A DNA stretch of 32,066 bases, taken from CAWJAP01 sp963834365 (GTDB lineage: Bacteria; Acidobacteriota; Vicinamibacteria; Vicinamibacterales; Vicinamibacteraceae). The position numbers were made by a program, and so were the translations under genes. How positions within the stretch are numbered: the first letter of the stretch is position 1; the number at the start of each line of letters is the position of its first letter. Under the pieces are notes generated by a model. It did not search any database. It worked only from the letters and a program-made list of their open reading frames with translations, and was not told the DNA's origin. Positions 24,842 through 31,870 of the stretch are shown here, piece by piece. Location: contig CAWIBS010000010.1 of NCBI GenBank assembly GCA_963834365.1, positions 1-32,066 on the forward strand. Direction: 5' to 3'.

Positions 24842-26329
24842 TCAGCGACGCCTGAGCACCGAGGCGATCGTGCGTCCGAGCCTCGCGACCCCCGATGCAA
24901 TCTCTTGCGGGGTCGAGCCGGCGTAGCCGAGGACGAGGCCCGGCCGCTCGGAACGTCCCGTGTAGTAGGCCGACAGCGCAGAAACCTCGACGCCGTGCTC
25001 GCGCGCGCGAGCCGTCACCGCCCGGTCATCGACGCCGGGCGGCAGCCAGCCGACGAGGTGCAGGCCCGCATCATGCGGCTCGACGTCGAGCAGCCCGCGC
25101 AGGTCCTGGCGGGCTGCGTCCACCAGCGCGGACTGCCGTTCCTCATACAGCCGGCGCGTCCGGCGGATGTGCCGCGCGAAATGTCCTTCAGCCAGAAACC
25201 GTGACAGGACCACCTGGTCGATCAGTGCATTCTGGCGGTCGACGACGGTGCGGGCGCGGGTGAAGGCGTTGACCAGGGTCGGCGGCACGACCAGGTATCC
25301 CACCCGCAGCGCCGGACACAGCACCTTGCTGAACGTCCCGATGTAGAGGACGCGGCCGTCTGCGTCGAGTCCCTGCAGCGCGGTGATCGGCCGCCCCTTG
25401 TAGCGGTATTCGCTGTCGTAGTCGTCTTCGATGATCCAGCTGTTGTGCCGCCGCGCCCATGCGAGCAGCTCCAGGCGGCGCGCCAGGCTCATCGTCACGC
25501 CGAGCGGATACTGATGCGAGGGGGTGACGTAGACGGCCCGGGCTCGCGGCGCGCGCCGCTCGCCGGCCTCGATTTGCAGCCCGTCACGATCGATCGGCAC
25601 CGGGACGGGGACGACACCCGTGGCCTCGATGGCCGTGCGGGCGCCGCGATAGCCGGGTTCCTCGAACCAGACGTGGTCCCCCGGATCGAGCAGCACCTGC
25701 GCCGCGAGAAAGACGCCCTCCTGTGAGCCGGCGACGATGAGCACTTGTGAGGGGTCGCAGACGACCGCGCGCGACGCGCGCAGGTAGTCGGCAATCGCGA
25801 GTCGCAGCGGTTCGTAGCCCGCGGCGTCCCCGTACCCGAGCAGGCCCGGCGGCGACGTTCGCCAGGCGTGGCTCGCGAGCCGGGCCCACGTGTCGATGGG
25901 GAAGACGTCGAGCGCGGGCACGCCGGTTCGGAAGGCCCGCGGCTCGCCATCCGGCGCCGTGGACACGGTGATCGCCGCCAGGGCGTTCCCGCGACGGCTG
26001 GGACCGGGCGGAGTGCCTTTGGCGGGCGCAACCGGTCGGGGGCGTTGCAGCGCGGGCTGATCCGGCAAGAATCTCGTCACGAAGATGCCCGAGCCCGCCC
26101 GGCTCTCGACGTAGCCCTCGGCCAGCAGCTGATCGCAGGCGGTGATCACGGTGTTCCGTGACACGCCCACTTCGGCGGCGAGCGCGCGGCTGGCGGGAAT
26201 GCGGCCGCCGCGGGTCAACCGGCCCGTGAGAATCGCGTCGCGCAGCGCCGCATACAGCTGGAGGTGGAGCGGTCGCGGGCTGGTGTGGTCGAGATCTGGG
26301 ATGAGCAGCGGCAACGACCGGCGTGGCAT
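24842..26329 (-). CDS. MocR/PdxR-type PLP-dependent transcriptional regulator
   Basis: A 495-residue regulator joining a GntR winged helix to an aminotransferase-like domain. The HTH covers about residues 18-85 (HLQLYAALRDAILTGRLTRG, ASRALAAEVGVSRNTVITAC, DQLLAEGYVESRAGSGIFV). The fold-type I domain follows, with GYGDAAGYEPLRLAIADYLR, IVAGSQEGVFLAAQVLLDPG, EDDYDSEYRYKGRP and the PLP-binding lysine in YIGTFSKVLCPALRVGYLV. Such proteins sense pyridoxal phosphate or amino compounds and usually regulate a divergent neighbour, here the FMN-binding oxidase gene 172 bp away across an inverted repeat. The ATG at 26329 (MPRRSLPLLIPDL) is preferred to an upstream in-frame start at 26572, which would overlap the divergent gene. 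Confidence 0.9.
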   Translation of the reverse strand: MPRRSLPLLIPDLDHTSPRPLHLQLYAALRDAILTGRLTRGGRIPASRALAAEVGVSRNTVITACDQLLAEGYVESRAGSGIFVTRFLPDQPALQRPRPVAPAKGTPPGPSRRGNALAAITVSTAPDGEPRAFRTGVPALDVFPIDTWARLASHAWRTSPPGLLGYGDAAGYEPLRLAIADYLRASRAVVCDPSQVLIVAGSQEGVFLAAQVLLDPGDHVWFEEPGYRGARTAIEATGVVPVPVPIDRDGLQIEAGERRAPRARAVYVTPSHQYPLGVTMSLARRLELLAWARRHNSWIIEDDYDSEYRYKGRPITALQGLDADGRVLYIGTFSKVLCPALRVGYLVVPPTLVNAFTRARTVVDRQNALIDQVVLSRFLAEGHFARHIRRTRRLYEERQSALVDAARQDLRGLLDVEPHDAGLHLVGWLPPGVDDRAVTARAREHGVEVSALSAYYTGRSERPGLVLGYAGSTPQEIASGVARLGRTIASVLRRR

Positions 26330-26413
26330 CGGCGGTACTGGTGAGGAGGCGCAGGTGTAATCGACAGGCAAGCGATCGCGGGTCGCGAATGCGGGACCCA
26401 CAGATTGCGCCTG

Positions 26414-26471
26414 CCGGAACTGGACCCATTGATTATGACAGAAGTGGCACTTGTCCAGGTCCAGTTGCCGG
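26414..26471. promoter_or_regulatory. Probable MocR operator: 9-bp inverted repeat
   Basis: AACTGGACC at 26418-26426 and GGTCCAGTT at 26458-26466 are perfect inverted repeats, 31 bases apart, and each is flanked outside by CCGG. They lie between the divergent MocR-type and oxidase genes. A wide-spaced pair fits the two-site DNA binding known for MocR proteins. The oxidase gene starts 36 bases downstream. Confidence 0.55.
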
Positions 26472-26501
26472 TGCACCATGACGGGACCAGGAGGACGCTT
26501 C

Positions 26502-27233
26502 ATGAACGCCGCCGTTGGACAGCTTTTGGAGTCCGCCAGTGCGGAAGACGGTTTCGAGCTCACGCCTGACACGACCGTGCGCCGTCATCCCGAGCGCGCG
26601 AATTACGAGCGTTCGGCGGTGCATGCCGTGCTCGACGAGGCGCTGTACTGCGACGTCGGCTTCGTCGTGGAGGGGAAGCCGTTCGTCATTCCGTGCATTC
26701 ACGCGAGGCTGGGGGACGAGCTCGTCCTTCACGGGTCGGTGGCCAGCCGGCTGATGGACGTGGTGTCGTCGGGTCAGGACATCTGCGTGACCGCGACGAT
26801 CGTCGACGGGCTCGTGCTCGCGCGGTCCTGGATGGCCCACTCGATGAACTACCGGTCGGTCGTGGTGTTCGGGCGGGGACGGGTCGTCACCGATCCCGTT
26901 GAGAAGGCGCGTGCGGCGAGGGCGATCGTCGAGCATGTCGTCCCGGGGCGCTCGCGCGAGGCGCGGCCGCCGACGCCGAAGGAGCTGGCGGCGACGGCGA
27001 TCGTGGCGCTGGCGCTCGAGCGCGGGTCGGTCAAAGTGCGGCGGGGGCTACCGCGCGACGGCGCGGAGGACTACGAGCTGCCGGTCTGGGCGGGCGAGGT
27101 CCCCCTGCGGCTGGAGGCCCTGCGGCCGGTGCAGGACCCGCGCATGGCCGCCTCCCACGCGGTACCGGAATACCTGCGCCACTATCGCCGCCCCGGCAGC
27201 GGCGTGGCCGCGCCGGGTCGCTCGGGCCGGTGA
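26502..27233 (+). CDS. Pyridoxamine 5'-phosphate oxidase-related FMN-binding protein
   Basis: A 243-residue protein of the COG3467/NimA-like flavin-binding split-barrel group. Diagnostic parts are RRHPERANYERSAVHAVLDE (the R-x-x-R-x-x-Y-x-R lead of the group), ALYCDVGFVVEGKPFVIPCI, DELVLHGSVASRLMDVV, ICVTATIVDGLVLARSWMAH and MNYRSVVVFGRGR. The ATG at 26502 has an AGGAGG ribosome-binding site, and upstream in-frame codons are not needed. Divergence from a MocR regulator suggests a role connected with B6 vitamers or a related amine, but substrate specificity is not shown. The C-terminal RHYRRPGSG tail is variable. Confidence 0.88.
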   Translation: MNAAVGQLLESASAEDGFELTPDTTVRRHPERANYERSAVHAVLDEALYCDVGFVVEGKPFVIPCIHARLGDELVLHGSVASRLMDVVSSGQDICVTATIVDGLVLARSWMAHSMNYRSVVVFGRGRVVTDPVEKARAARAIVEHVVPGRSREARPPTPKELAATAIVALALERGSVKVRRGLPRDGAEDYELPVWAGEVPLRLEALRPVQDPRMAASHAVPEYLRHYRRPGSGVAAPGRSGR

Positions 27234-27262
27234 GCCGGGCGGGAGACCCTCGTATCGGCCGG

Positions 27263-27292
27263 TTGCGCGACCCTGTATGAACTGGCTAGAAT
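27263..27292 (+). promoter_or_regulatory. Sigma70-like promoter for tRNA-Asn
   Basis: TTGCGC (27263-27268) and TAGAAT (27287-27292) are spaced 18 bases apart, and the tRNA begins 67 bases after the -10. It lies in the spacer after the oxidase gene and is the best candidate for the tRNA promoter. Confidence 0.5.
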
Positions 27293-27359
27293 GCAGGGTC
27301 CCGTCGCGCTCCGGCGCGGCGGCATGCACCGCACGGCGCGTGTGGTGTCCCGCCCGCAC

Positions 27360-27434
27360 TCCTCAGTAGCTCAACGGCAGAGCATCCGGCTGTTAACCGG
27401 AGGGTTGCTGGTTCGAATCCAGCCTGAGGAGCCA
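27360..27434 (+). tRNA. tRNA-Asn (GTT)
   Basis: A full cloverleaf with encoded CCA. The acceptor stem TCCTCAG pairs with CTGAGGA (27424-27430), followed by discriminator G and CCA at 27432-27434. The D arm is AGCTCAACGGCAGAGC. The anticodon stem-loop TCCGG-CTGTTAA-CCGGA has anticodon GTT. The T arm is CTGGTTCGAATCCAG. It is the probable attachment site of the integrative element that starts right after it. Confidence 0.97.
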
Positions 27435-28609
27435 ATTTCCTTACAAAATTCGGGCACTTTCGCCTCGCGTCCCGATCGCCTTCGGGGCACTTTGCCCTTT
27501 TCTTGCCCTTTTCGATTTGGCCCTTTCGAGCCGGGCGGCGTGGCGGATCGAGCAGGCTGCACCTCGGCCGACAGGAACGCCGGCGACAGGTGCGCGTAGC
27601 GCATCGTCATCTTCAGATCGACTGGTGGCCGAGCAGCTCAGCGACGCTGCGCAGCGAGGCGCCGCGCATCATCAGCCACGACGCGAACGTGTGCCGCAGG
27701 TCGTGCCAGGTGAAGTCCTCGATCCAGCGAGCTCCAGTGCCGCGTGGAAGCCGTTCTTGATGTCCTGCACCGGCTGCGCCGGCGTTCGCGCCCGAGCGTG
27801 TGGGGGAAGACGTACGGGTGTATCAGGCAGCCGCTGGCGAATGGAGCTGCTGGAGCGTCGACGTGGCCGTAGCGTTCAGCGGCACCGAGAGCGGGCCGAC
27901 CGCTCTTCGTCCGCGGGATCCGCATCACGCTGTTGGCGAAATCGATTTGCTCCCACCGCAGATTGAACAGGCTGCCGCGTCGCAGGCCCGTGTGCGCCGC
28001 CAGGACGATCTTCTCCTCAGGTAGGGCGACGGTCTCGAGCGTGCGCGCCGCCTCGATCAGCCGGTCGTACTCCTCGCGCGTCAGATACCGAAGCCGCGAG
28101 TTGTCCTCGTGGAACAGCTTCACGCGTCGCACCGGATTCGACGCCGCGAGCCGCTGCGCGATGCACCAGTTGAAGAACGCCTTCAGGACCGCGAGGTCCT
28201 TGTCGACCGTGCTGTGCGCGACCTTCTGCGCCCGCTTCAGTTTGAACGTCTTCGATCTGCGCGGGCTGATCTTCGCAAGAAGCGTCTGCGGCCGAGGTGC
28301 GCTTCCCACAGCGTGAGCGAGGGCTCGATGTACGTGGCGTGCGACCGGTGCTGGACCTTCGAGTACGTCGCGGTACTGCTTCAGCGCGTCGGCGACAGTG
28401 ACGTTCTTGCGGCGCGGCTCGTCCCAGGTGCCGTTCTCGATCTTCGTCTGCTCGGCGGCCCACAGCCGCAGCGCTTCGCGTTCGCGACGGAAGCCGCTTG
28501 CGCAGGCGCGAGCCGTCGGGATACCGAATCTCAACGAGCCAGCGACTCGTCGTCGGGTCCCACACCGGACCCTTCGAGAAGTCGCGATTCTTCCGTTCGT
28601 CGTGTCCAT
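27371..28609 (-). pseudogene. Phage-type tyrosine integrase, multiply frameshifted
   Basis: Pieces of one site-specific recombinase (PF00589 with an N-terminal SAM-like core-binding domain) lie in successive frames. The N-terminus reads RDFSKGPVWDPTTSRWLVEI and EALRLWAAEQTKIENGTWDE. The core-binding domain is QHRSHATYIEPSLTLWEAHL and STVDKDLAVLKAFFNWCIAQ. In the catalytic domain the first Arg is in AAHTGLRRGSLFNLRWEQID, the HxxR is in DFTWHDLRHTFASWLMM, the second His is in LLGHQS and the Tyr nucleophile is in KMTMRYAHLSP. At least six indels are needed, for example near 28500, 28360, 28270, 27860, 27740 and 27620. The C-terminal frame runs antisense into tRNA-Asn and stops at 27371. The gene points at the tRNA, the usual arrangement for tRNA-integrated islands. 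Whether it is truly dead or only badly sequenced cannot be told here. Confidence 0.85.
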
Positions 28610-28798
28610 GGCGCGCTCTCGCCTTGATAGTACAGCTCGTCAGATAGCGGTCAAGCACACTGCGCCGGATGCGGACGAGCCCGTTGCCGTATTTCACGAC
28701 GTCGATCTTGCGATCGCAGATCCAGTGGCGGAGCGTCCACGGACGGATGCCCAGGTAGCGGCAGCTTGGACGACGGTGAGGAGTTCATCCCCAGCCAT
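28600..28798 (-). CDS. Excisionase-like helix-turn-helix protein (one frameshift)
   Basis: A small MerR/Xis-like DNA-binding protein (HTH_17 type). The ATG at 28798 has an AGGGGAG ribosome-binding site and reads MAGDELLTVVQAAA. After a one-base break near 28755 it continues as YLGIRPWTLRHWICDRKIDV, then VKYGNGLVRIRRSVLDRYL, the usual end of the wing in this family. As written, the first frame stops after 34 codons. Its 3' end overlaps the start of the integrase, so the two were probably translationally coupled, as in many islands. It would act as a recombination directionality factor or local regulator. The exact end is uncertain. Confidence 0.7.
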
Positions 28799-28882
28799 GG
28801 TGGATCTCCCCTGACGATGCGCCGATCGACGAAAATATTTTGGCCGGAGCGCACATGGGGGCGCCCCGGCGTGGGTTTAGTC

Positions 28883-29192
28883 CTAACACCCCGCGGTAAC
28901 TTGTTCCTGCGCGTAAATGGGGTACGCTCGCAAGACGAAGTCACGCAAACGTTCTTGTGCGCCGGGGTCTTCGATCGAGCGCAGCAGCGAATAGGTGCGG
29001 CGTTCGCCATCCACGGTGTATGTTGGCCGGGAACGTGACGTTCTGGCCGTGGCCATCGCGGCGAGCCCACACGGCAAACCCAATCAGCTTCAGGCCATCG
29101 AGATCGCCGCCAGCGAAGTGGATTTCCGCGTCTGCGAGCTTGCCGGCCGGCTTGTGACCGTCGCTCGTAATGATCTTGACGAAGACGTGCAT
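28883..29192 (-). CDS. Small island protein, SpoVG-like pattern (one frameshift)
   Basis: About 102 codons. The start ATG at 29192 has an AGGAGG ribosome-binding site: MHVFVKIITSDGHKPAGKLA. It continues ADAEIHFAGGDLDGLKLIGF and AVWARRDGHGQNVTFPA. One extra base near 29025 then shifts the frame to TYTVDGERRTYSLLRSIED and ERLRDFVLRAYPIYAQEQ. The order (strand, 'LxGFAVW', a 'xxVTFPxR' segment and an end helix) resembles SpoVG-type small nucleic-acid-binding proteins, but identity is not clear and this is only a structural guess. It is the second of two small genes between the excisionase and radC. Confidence 0.6.
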
Positions 29193-29209
29193 GATGCGGC
29201 CTCCTGAAA

Positions 29210-29229
29210 GGCCCGCTGTTCGGCGGGCC
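29210..29229 (-). promoter_or_regulatory. GC hairpin just upstream of the small island gene's ribosome-binding site
   Basis: GGCCCGC and GCGGGCC form a perfect 7-bp stem around TGTTCG. On the minus strand it is followed by TTTC and then AGGAGG of the next gene. It could be a terminator for the 120-codon gene upstream or an attenuator controlling translation of the downstream gene. Confidence 0.5.
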
Positions 29230-29277
29230 ATCTTGGGTGCTTCTAAAGCCTGTTGTGATGCGTGATTCCGCCAGGCA

Positions 29278-29640
29278 TCAGTGCATCTCGGTCACCGTCG
29301 GCGACGCGAGGCGGTGCCAGAGCCAGTGTTGAAGCGTGGTCAGGCCAACGAGAACCGGATCCGTTGGGGCCAGCAGGTACTGCCCTTCGCGATAGCGCGC
29401 CCGCTGCCACGCGAGCTCGAGGCTGCCGATCAGCACGAGCCGCGTTGGTGTGCGACCGAGCGCGCGATCGAATGGGATGGGATGTGCCGCCCACCCGATG
29501 ACATCGGCAAAGGTCGACGCGTAGAGCGTCAGCGTTGCCGGCCCGTCGAGCGTGGCGGGTGCGGTGGTGATGTACGCGTGGTAGATGCGCGTCTGTCCGC
29601 CGATGGTGACGTCCACTGCGGGTGAGTTGGTGTCCCTCAT
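29278..29640 (-). CDS. Island protein of unknown function, 120 aa
   Basis: An intact 120-residue protein with a strong ribosome-binding site (GGAAGGAGG) six bases before its ATG. It begins MRDTNSPAVDVTIGGQTRIY, with mixed hydrophobic and polar beta-like segments (HAYITTAPATLDGPATLTLY, LVLIGSLELAWQRARYREGQ) and an aromatic end (TTLQHWLWHRLASPTVTEMH). No signal peptide, membrane helix or catalytic motif is recognised. It is the first small gene downstream of radC in the element's original order; a group II intron now separates the two. Function unknown. Confidence 0.6.
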   Translation of the reverse strand: MRDTNSPAVDVTIGGQTRIYHAYITTAPATLDGPATLTLYASTFADVIGWAAHPIPFDRALGRTPTRLVLIGSLELAWQRARYREGQYLLAPTDPVLVGLTTLQHWLWHRLASPTVTEMH

Positions 29641-29742
29641 GATTTCCTCCTTCCTGCCTGACGAAGCCCCGTATCAAACGCGTCGGGCGCATGCCCGGGC
29701 GATCATGTAAGTGCCGCCGTTTGGGCGCCACGAGGTCGCCGT

Positions 29743-29789
29743 CAAGCCCGCCAGCCCCGCAGGGGTCGGAGCGAAGCGAACGAGGCTTG
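29743..29789. other. DNA stem-loop abutting the intron 5' end
   Basis: CAAGCC at 29743-29748 pairs with GGCTTG at 29784-29789, enclosing an inner hairpin CCCC-GCA-GGGG at 29755-29765. The right arm ends exactly one base before the intron's first nucleotide. On the minus strand this lies shortly after the radC stop once the intron is removed, so it may be the radC terminator. Class C introns are known to insert just 3' of such stem-loops. Confidence 0.65.
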
Positions 29790-30142
29790 GTGTGCTCGGC
29801 ATGCACACAGAACAACGAGGTGAGACATGTAGTGGTCAAGTCCTCTTGGGGTCCTGACGGAGGAAACCCATCATCAACGAGACAAGGGCGTTCGCAACAT
29901 CGCACCACCCGCGAGGGGGCGTCCGGTAGAAGTCCAACGATGCAGTACCGAACCGAGCGAAAGCGAAGCGCTGTGAGAGGCGTCCGAACCTGGGGTGAGC
30001 TGGCCAACGGCAGCGAAGCCCATATCCGTCGGACAGGCGGGCGTATAGGCGACGGCGTCGGTACGAAGTTCTGTGTGCTTACCCGAGGAGACCTCTCGGC
30101 TTCCGCGTGGAGCGCGGTAGTCATCGAGGAACCAACGACGAG

Positions 30143-31714
30143 ATGACGAAGAGACGAGAGGAGTCGGATGGTCGCGTAGTACCGGAAGGCCGCCGAAAGG
30201 CGGTCCCATCCGCGTGCAACCCGCGGGGAGGGAAGGCGACCACGGCCAGCGAACAGGCAGGCCAACGAGATTTGTTTCCCGAGACAGCCGACAGCCCGCA
30301 AGGGGCCGTTCCCGGCACAGAGACGGGCCAACCCGCACCCTCTGTCCGGTACGCGGTGCCGAAGTCGAGAAACACGCTCGAAGTACCCTTGCCAACGATG
30401 ACGATGGAGGCGGTGGCGAACCATGGAAACCTGATATGCGCGTTTGAGGAGGTGGCACAGAACCGCGGGGCGCCCGGTCCGGACGGACGGAGCATCGACG
30501 AGGTCCGAAAGCACCTCGGGGAGCTTCTTCTGGCGCTTTGCCGTGCTTTGCTCGACGGGACCTATCGCCCGGGGACGATTCGCCGGGTGTGGATTCCGAA
30601 GGCAGGGGGCGGCGAGCGTGGTCTTGGCATTCCCGATGTGGTCGATCGGTGGGTCCAGCAGGCCGTGTACCGCGTACTCAGCCCGCATTGGGAACCGACC
30701 TTTCACCCATCGAGCCATGGCTTCCGACCGAGACGCAGCTGTCACACGGCCATCGCCGAGGCCAAGAGCTATTTGGAGAACGGGTACGAGTGGGTCGTCG
30801 ACCTCGACCTCGAGAAATTCTTCGACCGCGTCCACCATCAACGATTGATGGCGCGGCTGGAGACGAAGGTCACGGACCGGCGGCTGCTCGCGCTCATTTA
30901 CCGGATGCTGAAAGCCAAGGTGGTGATGCCCGACGGCGTGGTGGCGAGTACGGAGGAAGGCGTGCCGCAAGGCGGGCCGCTGTCGCCGTTGCTCAGTAAC
31001 ATCGTGTTGGACGAACTCGACCGCGAGTTGGCCCGGCGCGGCTACCACTTCGCGCGCTACGCCGACGACGCGAACATTTACGTCCGAAGCGAACGCGCGG
31101 GGCACCGAGTGATGGCCAGTGTGGTCCGGTTCATCGAACGGCGGTTGCGCCTGAAGGTGAATCAGGCCAAGAGTGCGGTAGCGCGGCCCGAAGAACGGCA
31201 CTTCGTCGGCTTCAGCCTCCGGCGCACGCCGGAGGACGGGTCGGTCGAAGTCTTCCTGTCGAAGCGGTCGAAAGTCCGCATCGATGCGAGAATCCGCGAG
31301 CTGACGCCGCGAGCGTGGGGCCGGTCCCTCAAGGGCTGTATCGCGACGCTCAACACGTACCTCCGCGGATGGCTGAACTTCTTTGGGACCAGCTGCACGA
31401 AGGCCGTGGTGCGCGCCCTCCACAATCTCGATGCGCATATCAGGCGGCGCTTGCGCGCGTTGCTGCTCCGGCAGTGGAAGCGTCGGCGCTTCATCGTTCG
31501 TCGTCTCATCCGGATGGGAGCGCGGCCCAGCACCGCATGGCAACGGGTCTACGAGGGTCGCAAGGCCCTGTGGGCGCTCAGCCACTGCGGCCCCGTGGAC
31601 TACGCTCTCGACAAGCGGTACTTTGCGGACCAGGGGCTCTTCTCTTTGGAGCACCGGTATCGCGAAATGCATCGCGTCATCGCTCCCGCGCAGTTGACAC
31701 TGGCGCTGGAATAG
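30143..31714 (+). CDS. ltrA: Group II intron reverse transcriptase/maturase
   Basis: The 523-residue intron-encoded protein helps the intron splice and copies it into DNA. The start ATG at 30143 lies just after the domain III-like region. RT motifs in order: VEQ-type lead AFEEVAQNRGAPGPDGRSID, RRVWIPKAGGGERGLGIPDV, VDRWVQQAVYRVLSPHWEPT, HGFRPRRSCHTAIAEAK, WVVDLDLEKFFDRVHHQRLM, GVPQGGPLSPLLSNIVLDEL and the catalytic YADD at about residue 306 (RYADDANIYVRSERAG). The X/maturase domain (GIIM) follows: TLNTYLRGWLNFFG, then LHNLDAHIRRRLRALLLRQW. No HNH endonuclease is present, as in class C introns. The frame is intact over its whole length, unlike the neighbouring integrase. Codon use is GC-rich like the host. 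Confidence 0.95.
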   Translation: MTKRREESDGRVVPEGRRKAVPSACNPRGGKATTASEQAGQRDLFPETADSPQGAVPGTETGQPAPSVRYAVPKSRNTLEVPLPTMTMEAVANHGNLICAFEEVAQNRGAPGPDGRSIDEVRKHLGELLLALCRALLDGTYRPGTIRRVWIPKAGGGERGLGIPDVVDRWVQQAVYRVLSPHWEPTFHPSSHGFRPRRSCHTAIAEAKSYLENGYEWVVDLDLEKFFDRVHHQRLMARLETKVTDRRLLALIYRMLKAKVVMPDGVVASTEEGVPQGGPLSPLLSNIVLDELDRELARRGYHFARYADDANIYVRSERAGHRVMASVVRFIERRLRLKVNQAKSAVARPEERHFVGFSLRRTPEDGSVEVFLSKRSKVRIDARIRELTPRAWGRSLKGCIATLNTYLRGWLNFFGTSCTKAVVRALHNLDAHIRRRLRALLLRQWKRRRFIVRRLIRMGARPSTAWQRVYEGRKALWALSHCGPVDYALDKRYFADQGLFSLEHRYREMHRVIAPAQLTLALE

Positions 31715-31774
31715 CTGCGGGCTACGGCCGGCATCGGTTCACGCGATTGAGTTCGCCGACTCCGATGCCCCGAA

Positions 31775-31805
31775 GAGCCGGATGTGAGGCCCACAAGTCC
31801 GGTTC
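31775..31805 (+). other. Group II intron domain V
   Basis: GAGCCGGA pairs with TCCGGTTC around an inner GTG/CAC helix. The catalytic AGC triad lies at the base of the 5' strand and the AAG bulge region on the 3' side. It lies about 60 bases after the maturase stop codon and is followed directly by the domain VI hairpin, the required order for a functional intron. Confidence 0.8.
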
Positions 31806-31870
31806 TGTGGGAGCTGGGGGAGGGTAACCTTCCCCGGCTACCCGACACGGGACCGAGTGGTGCCCGACAA

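Larger units (their letters stand above)
29790..31846 (+). mobile_element. Group II intron, class C-like, complete
   Basis: The 5' end GTGTGCTCGGCATGCACACA matches the GUGYG start and resembles the class C Oceanobacillus iheyensis intron (GUGUGCCCGGCAUGGGUGCA). A domain III-like stretch CTTACCCGAGGAGACCTCT around 30080 also resembles that intron. The reverse transcriptase lies in domain IV. Domain V (31775-31805) and a domain VI hairpin (GGGGGAGGGTAACCTTCCCC) with the end CTACCCGAC close the element at 31846. Total length is about 2.06 kb. It is inserted antisense to the minus-strand island genes, 24 bases beyond the radC stop codon. Class assignment is from sequence resemblance only, and the exact ends are predicted. 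Confidence 0.88.

Noticed and set aside
27371..27450. The peptide ending GSSGWIRTSNPPVNSRML as a distinct protein
   Set aside because: This is the antisense translation of tRNA-Asn, a frequent false annotation; it is at most the tail of the integrase frame.
29743..29789. Integron attC site as the intron target
   Set aside because: The stem-loop lacks recognisable R'/R'' core sites (GTTRRRY/RYYYAAC) and no integron integrase is seen; an ordinary terminator-like hairpin is simpler.
29243..31672. An 809-codon open frame on the minus strand
   Set aside because: It is the antisense shadow of the group II intron and its reverse transcriptase; the protein is low-complexity with no domain, and the only real gene inside is the 120-codon one ending at 29278.
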